Part shown: positions 31,315 to 33,897 of the stretch, piece by piece
Layout: every line of letters begins with the position of its first letter
Position numbering within the stretch: position 1 is the first letter of the stretch
DNA from: an uncultured Bacillota bacterium
Lineage (GTDB): Bacteria; Bacillota; Clostridia; Peptostreptococcales; Anaerovoracaceae
Assembly (NCBI GenBank): GCA_949295785.1
Contig: CASFMJ010000025.1
Span: forward strand, 1-33,897
Direction of reading: 5' to 3'
Length of the DNA: 33,897 nt
The notes under the pieces: generated by a model
What the model saw: only the letters and a program-made list of their open reading frames with translations
The model's database searches: none
What the model was told of the DNA's origin: nothing
Made by a program: the position numbers and the translations under genes

Positions 31315-32943
31315 TCAGTTTTCCTTATCCTGCTGCATCATAGCGGCATAGAGCAAAAGCTGTTTAAGCGAAGTAACATTCAGCTTGGAATAAATGTTGC
31401 GATTATGGAAACGAATAGTCGTTTCCTTTACACCGGCAAGTTCCGCAATTTCCCTGACGGAATTACCGGCTAAATAATAATCAAGGATTTGTCTTTCTTT
31501 TGCCGTCAAGGTCTTGATACCGATAAGAAAAGCACGATAATTATCAGGATCAATATCATTTTTCCGTGATCGGGTTAAACGTTGCAGCTGAAACCGAGCT
31601 TCTTTAAGCTCGTTCTGTGCAGCATCATATTTATGCTGCGCCTCCTGATAGATAATAGTTGCTGCAGAAAGTTCATTTTGTACTGCAGACAGATCTTCGT
31701 CTTTTTTTGCAAGATAGGCAAACAAATCGTTAATCTCCGGTATGGACGAATGCTCTTCATTCCAGGTGGCATGCTTTATTTGCTCCAACCCTTTTAAAAT
31801 CGGGGAAAGATACCGCCTGCTGAAGAACAGACAGCAGCTCACCGAAAAGAAAAGCAAAAGAGTGATCAGCAAAACAAACTGCACAATGCCCTTAATAACT
31901 GCAGAACTATAATCGCTTTGCGGAATCATAACCGCCAGAGCAAACGGCTCGTTATTCGGTGTCAGGGAGATGTCCTTAACTGCACCGATAAAGGTCTGGC
32001 TGCCGTCGGAAATTTTGGATAGACCGCCTTTCCTGCCGGAAATCGTTATGTTACCGGTAAGAGGTTCCACATAGTTATCCTGACCGCTGCAGGCAAGACC
32101 CGTTGGAAAATATGTATCTTCTTTGCACGATAAAAGCATACAGGACAGTCGCTTATCTGCGGCAGGCTGTGCGTGGTAGGTCGTGAAGTAATCGGCACTG
32201 ACTTCGTAACCGCAAACACCGTAGAAGGTACCATCACTGCCCACGATCGGTACTGTCAAAAATACCACTTCATCTGAGGTGCCTGCAAGAGTAAAGCTGT
32301 CGGTCAGCATGTAAGAGTGATTCATCGGAAGGTTGGCATTGGCTGTCACTTTATCATAGTCCGGGAACAAATCAGTACGGAATTCCAGCCGCCATTTGCG
32401 GTGAGGCATAACATTTTTCGACTTGCCAAGGGAGGCGATGCCGCGGAACAAGACCATATCATCATCATTCTGATAACGGTTGTGATGGAGATATAAGCCC
32501 GTCCTGGAAAAGGCGGCATCTTCCACATTACTGTTGACAGTGGCATCCAGCATCACAAAAATGCCGGAACAGTTGTGGTATTGCAGCTTTTGCCTGAGCT
32601 GGCCAAGCAGTACGGACTGCACCTGCTGGATTTTTTCAGGATTATCGGTGAGATTCTTAAAATTCGCACCGCTTATTTCACTGTCCGAGTCGATGAAATC
32701 GCTGATATGACTGGAAAGGTCAATGCTGCTTGCTGCCAAAGAATTAAAATAGTCGGACATATCCTTTTCAAACGCTTCCATTTGGAAATCGAGAGAGTTC
32801 TGTATGTTCTTCTCCGCACTGTCGAAACGTCCGATAACCATAATACCTGCAAACAGAGCAAATATGATAATCAATGCCAATATGAGCATATAGACAATCA
32901 GTTTTTTCTGCATTGTCCATTTCGTGTTGAGCAAACGCTTCAT
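31315..32943 (-). CDS. Membrane-spanning LuxR-type sensor-regulator
   Basis: A 542-residue one-component transcription regulator. Helix 1 (about 15-37), an extracellular sensor of about 310 residues with Cache-like features (VVFLTVPIVGSDGTFYGVCGYEVSADYF), helix 2 (about 352-374), a cytoplasmic coiled coil (about 412-458) and a C-terminal LuxR-type helix-turn-helix (about 478-536; LTAKERQILDYYLAGNSVREIAELAGVKETTIRFHNRNIYSKLNV). It thus links an outside signal directly to DNA binding without phosphotransfer. The ATG is 2 nt after the stop of a solute-binding protein gene, with only a weak GGTGA ribosome site, so translation is probably coupled. The binding protein is a likely ligand partner (inference). 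Confidence 0.88.
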   Translation of the reverse strand: MKRLLNTKWTMQKKLIVYMLILALIIIFALFAGIMVIGRFDSAEKNIQNSLDFQMEAFEKDMSDYFNSLAASSIDLSSHISDFIDSDSEISGANFKNLTDNPEKIQQVQSVLLGQLRQKLQYHNCSGIFVMLDATVNSNVEDAAFSRTGLYLHHNRYQNDDDMVLFRGIASLGKSKNVMPHRKWRLEFRTDLFPDYDKVTANANLPMNHSYMLTDSFTLAGTSDEVVFLTVPIVGSDGTFYGVCGYEVSADYFTTYHAQPAADKRLSCMLLSCKEDTYFPTGLACSGQDNYVEPLTGNITISGRKGGLSKISDGSQTFIGAVKDISLTPNNEPFALAVMIPQSDYSSAVIKGIVQFVLLITLLLFFSVSCCLFFSRRYLSPILKGLEQIKHATWNEEHSSIPEINDLFAYLAKKDEDLSAVQNELSAATIIYQEAQHKYDAAQNELKEARFQLQRLTRSRKNDIDPDNYRAFLIGIKTLTAKERQILDYYLAGNSVREIAELAGVKETTIRFHNRNIYSKLNVTSLKQLLLYAAMMQQDKEN

Positions 32944-32945
32944 TT

Positions 32946-33897
32946 TCAGTCACCGCCTTTGCTTATTTCAAGGAACAGGTTCCATGTTTCCTCGGCCAAA
33001 AGGGCGGCATCTTCTCCGCTGTCCGCTCGCTCCTGTAAAGCAGGACAAAGTTTTTTCAATGCGGGATAGAGTGCTTCTACATAGTTATAGTAGTTGGTAA
33101 ACTCCGGGCGAATGGTAAGGGTGTATTCCGCGCGCATGGTCTTCACAGCGGAAAACAGCACCTTGTGTGCGGGGCTTGGAAATTCGTAGCCGTCAATGGC
33201 TTCAAAAGCGGAATCATGTACCGGCATATAGCCTGATTCCACGACAAAATCCAGGTTGCGCTCACCCTCGGTCAGCCAGCGCAGGAAAATCGCCGCTGCT
33301 TCCGCTTTTGCCTCAGTAGTCTTATAGGCAGAAAATCCCGTTCCGGTCACCGGCATAAACTGCTCGCCGTTTCCTGTCTTTGGCAGAGGAAGAACCTTAA
33401 GGTTCATCTTTTCGGAAGTGTTGTCAGGATATGTCACGGTGTCATTGTAATAGTTGATAGCAGCGGAAGAACCGATACCGGCAGCAACCTCGCCGGTCAT
33501 AATCTGTGTATTGGCATATTTATCCGAAACCACAATATGCCCTTGAGCTAAGGGTACGGCAAATTTCATCCATGAATCCTTTAAATTCGGGTCTGAGGTG
33601 TCGTACCAGTCCGCATCGTTATAGACAGGCTCGTGTCCCGATGCCAGCATATCATATTCCACATTCTGTATCAGATAGTCAAAGGCGCAGAAAGACTTAC
33701 CGCCGGACCACTCGTAATACTTGGCGGCAACCTCAAAAAACCCCTCCCAGGTATCCAGCATATCATAACTTACGCCCGTATCCTTCGCAAACCGGTAAAA
33801 CAGCGAATCGTTAACAAACAGTGCACGGGTAGAGCGGGACACAGGGAACACCGCAAGATGTCCGTCAATGGTACCGTCATTCACAAATTCCTGCACA
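32946..33897 (-). CDS. Extracellular solute-binding protein (5' truncated)
   Basis: The C-terminal 316 residues of an ABC-type, family 1-like sugar-binding protein; the gene continues beyond the window. The blocks AVFPVSRSTRALFVNDSLF, DTWEGFFEVAAKY, GEVAAGIGSSAAINYY, LPLPKTGNGEQFMPVTGTGFSAYK and EAAAIFLRWLTEGERN are typical of carbohydrate-binding lipoproteins. The missing N-terminus should hold the signal peptide. The stop is 2 nt from the start of the membrane LuxR regulator. No transporter permease is visible in the window, so it may serve sensing as well as or instead of uptake. Confidence 0.88.
   Translation of the reverse strand, partial: VQEFVNDGTIDGHLAVFPVSRSTRALFVNDSLFYRFAKDTGVSYDMLDTWEGFFEVAAKYYEWSGGKSFCAFDYLIQNVEYDMLASGHEPVYNDADWYDTSDPNLKDSWMKFAVPLAQGHIVVSDKYANTQIMTGEVAAGIGSSAAINYYNDTVTYPDNTSEKMNLKVLPLPKTGNGEQFMPVTGTGFSAYKTTEAKAEAAAIFLRWLTEGERNLDFVVESGYMPVHDSAFEAIDGYEFPSPAHKVLFSAVKTMRAEYTLTIRPEFTNYYNYVEALYPALKKLCPALQERADSGEDAALLAEETWNLFLEISKGGD

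Noticed and set aside
14812..33897. Integrative element with att sites at ssrA
   Set aside because: No integrase gene and no second copy of the tmRNA 3' end in the window; only the composition shift supports it, so it is kept as a question.

Overview
The window looks like chromosomal DNA from an anaerobic Firmicute of the class Clostridia. The evidence is moderate GC, strong AGGAGG-type ribosome sites, TTGNNN/TATAAT promoters, intrinsic terminators with T tracts, a tmRNA next to smpB, and Clostridia-type families (DUF4428, DUF5067-like lipoprotein, LytTR/DUF3021, 7TM sensor-kinase pairs). I did not identify a genus.

Left part (1-14.8 kb), mostly housekeeping. The end of a sortase-anchored surface protein is followed by an SOS-like promoter and a uvrB-uvrA-pncB run, a permuted papain-like hydrolase, convergent fba, and two divergent small unknown genes. 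About 970 bp without genes follows, full of repeats, a perfect palindrome and terminator-like hairpins. Next come a minus-strand membrane protein with an MltG-like LysM domain and a plus-strand run: RluC/D-type pseudouridine synthase, signal peptidase I, a signal-peptidase paralogue that has lost its catalytic pair, smpB, a small membrane protein and ssrA (tmRNA). The core genes use ATA for Ile and AGA for Arg very heavily.

Right part (14.8-33.9 kb), accessory. Codon choice shifts to ATT/ATC and CGN directly after the 3' end of ssrA, and TTG start codons become frequent. Here lie an ANT(6)-type aminoglycoside nucleotidyltransferase and an ankyrin-repeat protein, which share a duplicated leader and promoter. 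Next are a LytTR regulator with its DUF3021 membrane partner behind a LytTR-like direct repeat, and a PgaC-like glycosyltransferase with a polysaccharide deacetylase, whose ribosome site lies in a hairpin. A cupin gene is divergent from a signalling locus across a large dyad.

The signalling locus (22.2-31.2 kb) is the strongest candidate for an undescribed system. A 7TM sensor with Tyr where the phosphorylated His is expected overlaps an intact histidine kinase, which overlaps a NarL-type response regulator. After a terminator comes a stand-alone receiver-like protein with Glu at the phospho-Asp position. It is followed by a lipoprotein, a DUF4428/zinc-ribbon protein, two unknown cytoplasmic proteins and a second lipoprotein. 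The window closes on the minus strand with the C-terminal part of an extracellular solute-binding protein followed 2 nt later by a membrane-spanning LuxR-type regulator, which looks like a ligand-binding partner and its one-component sensor. All functional statements rest on motif reading; no database search was run.
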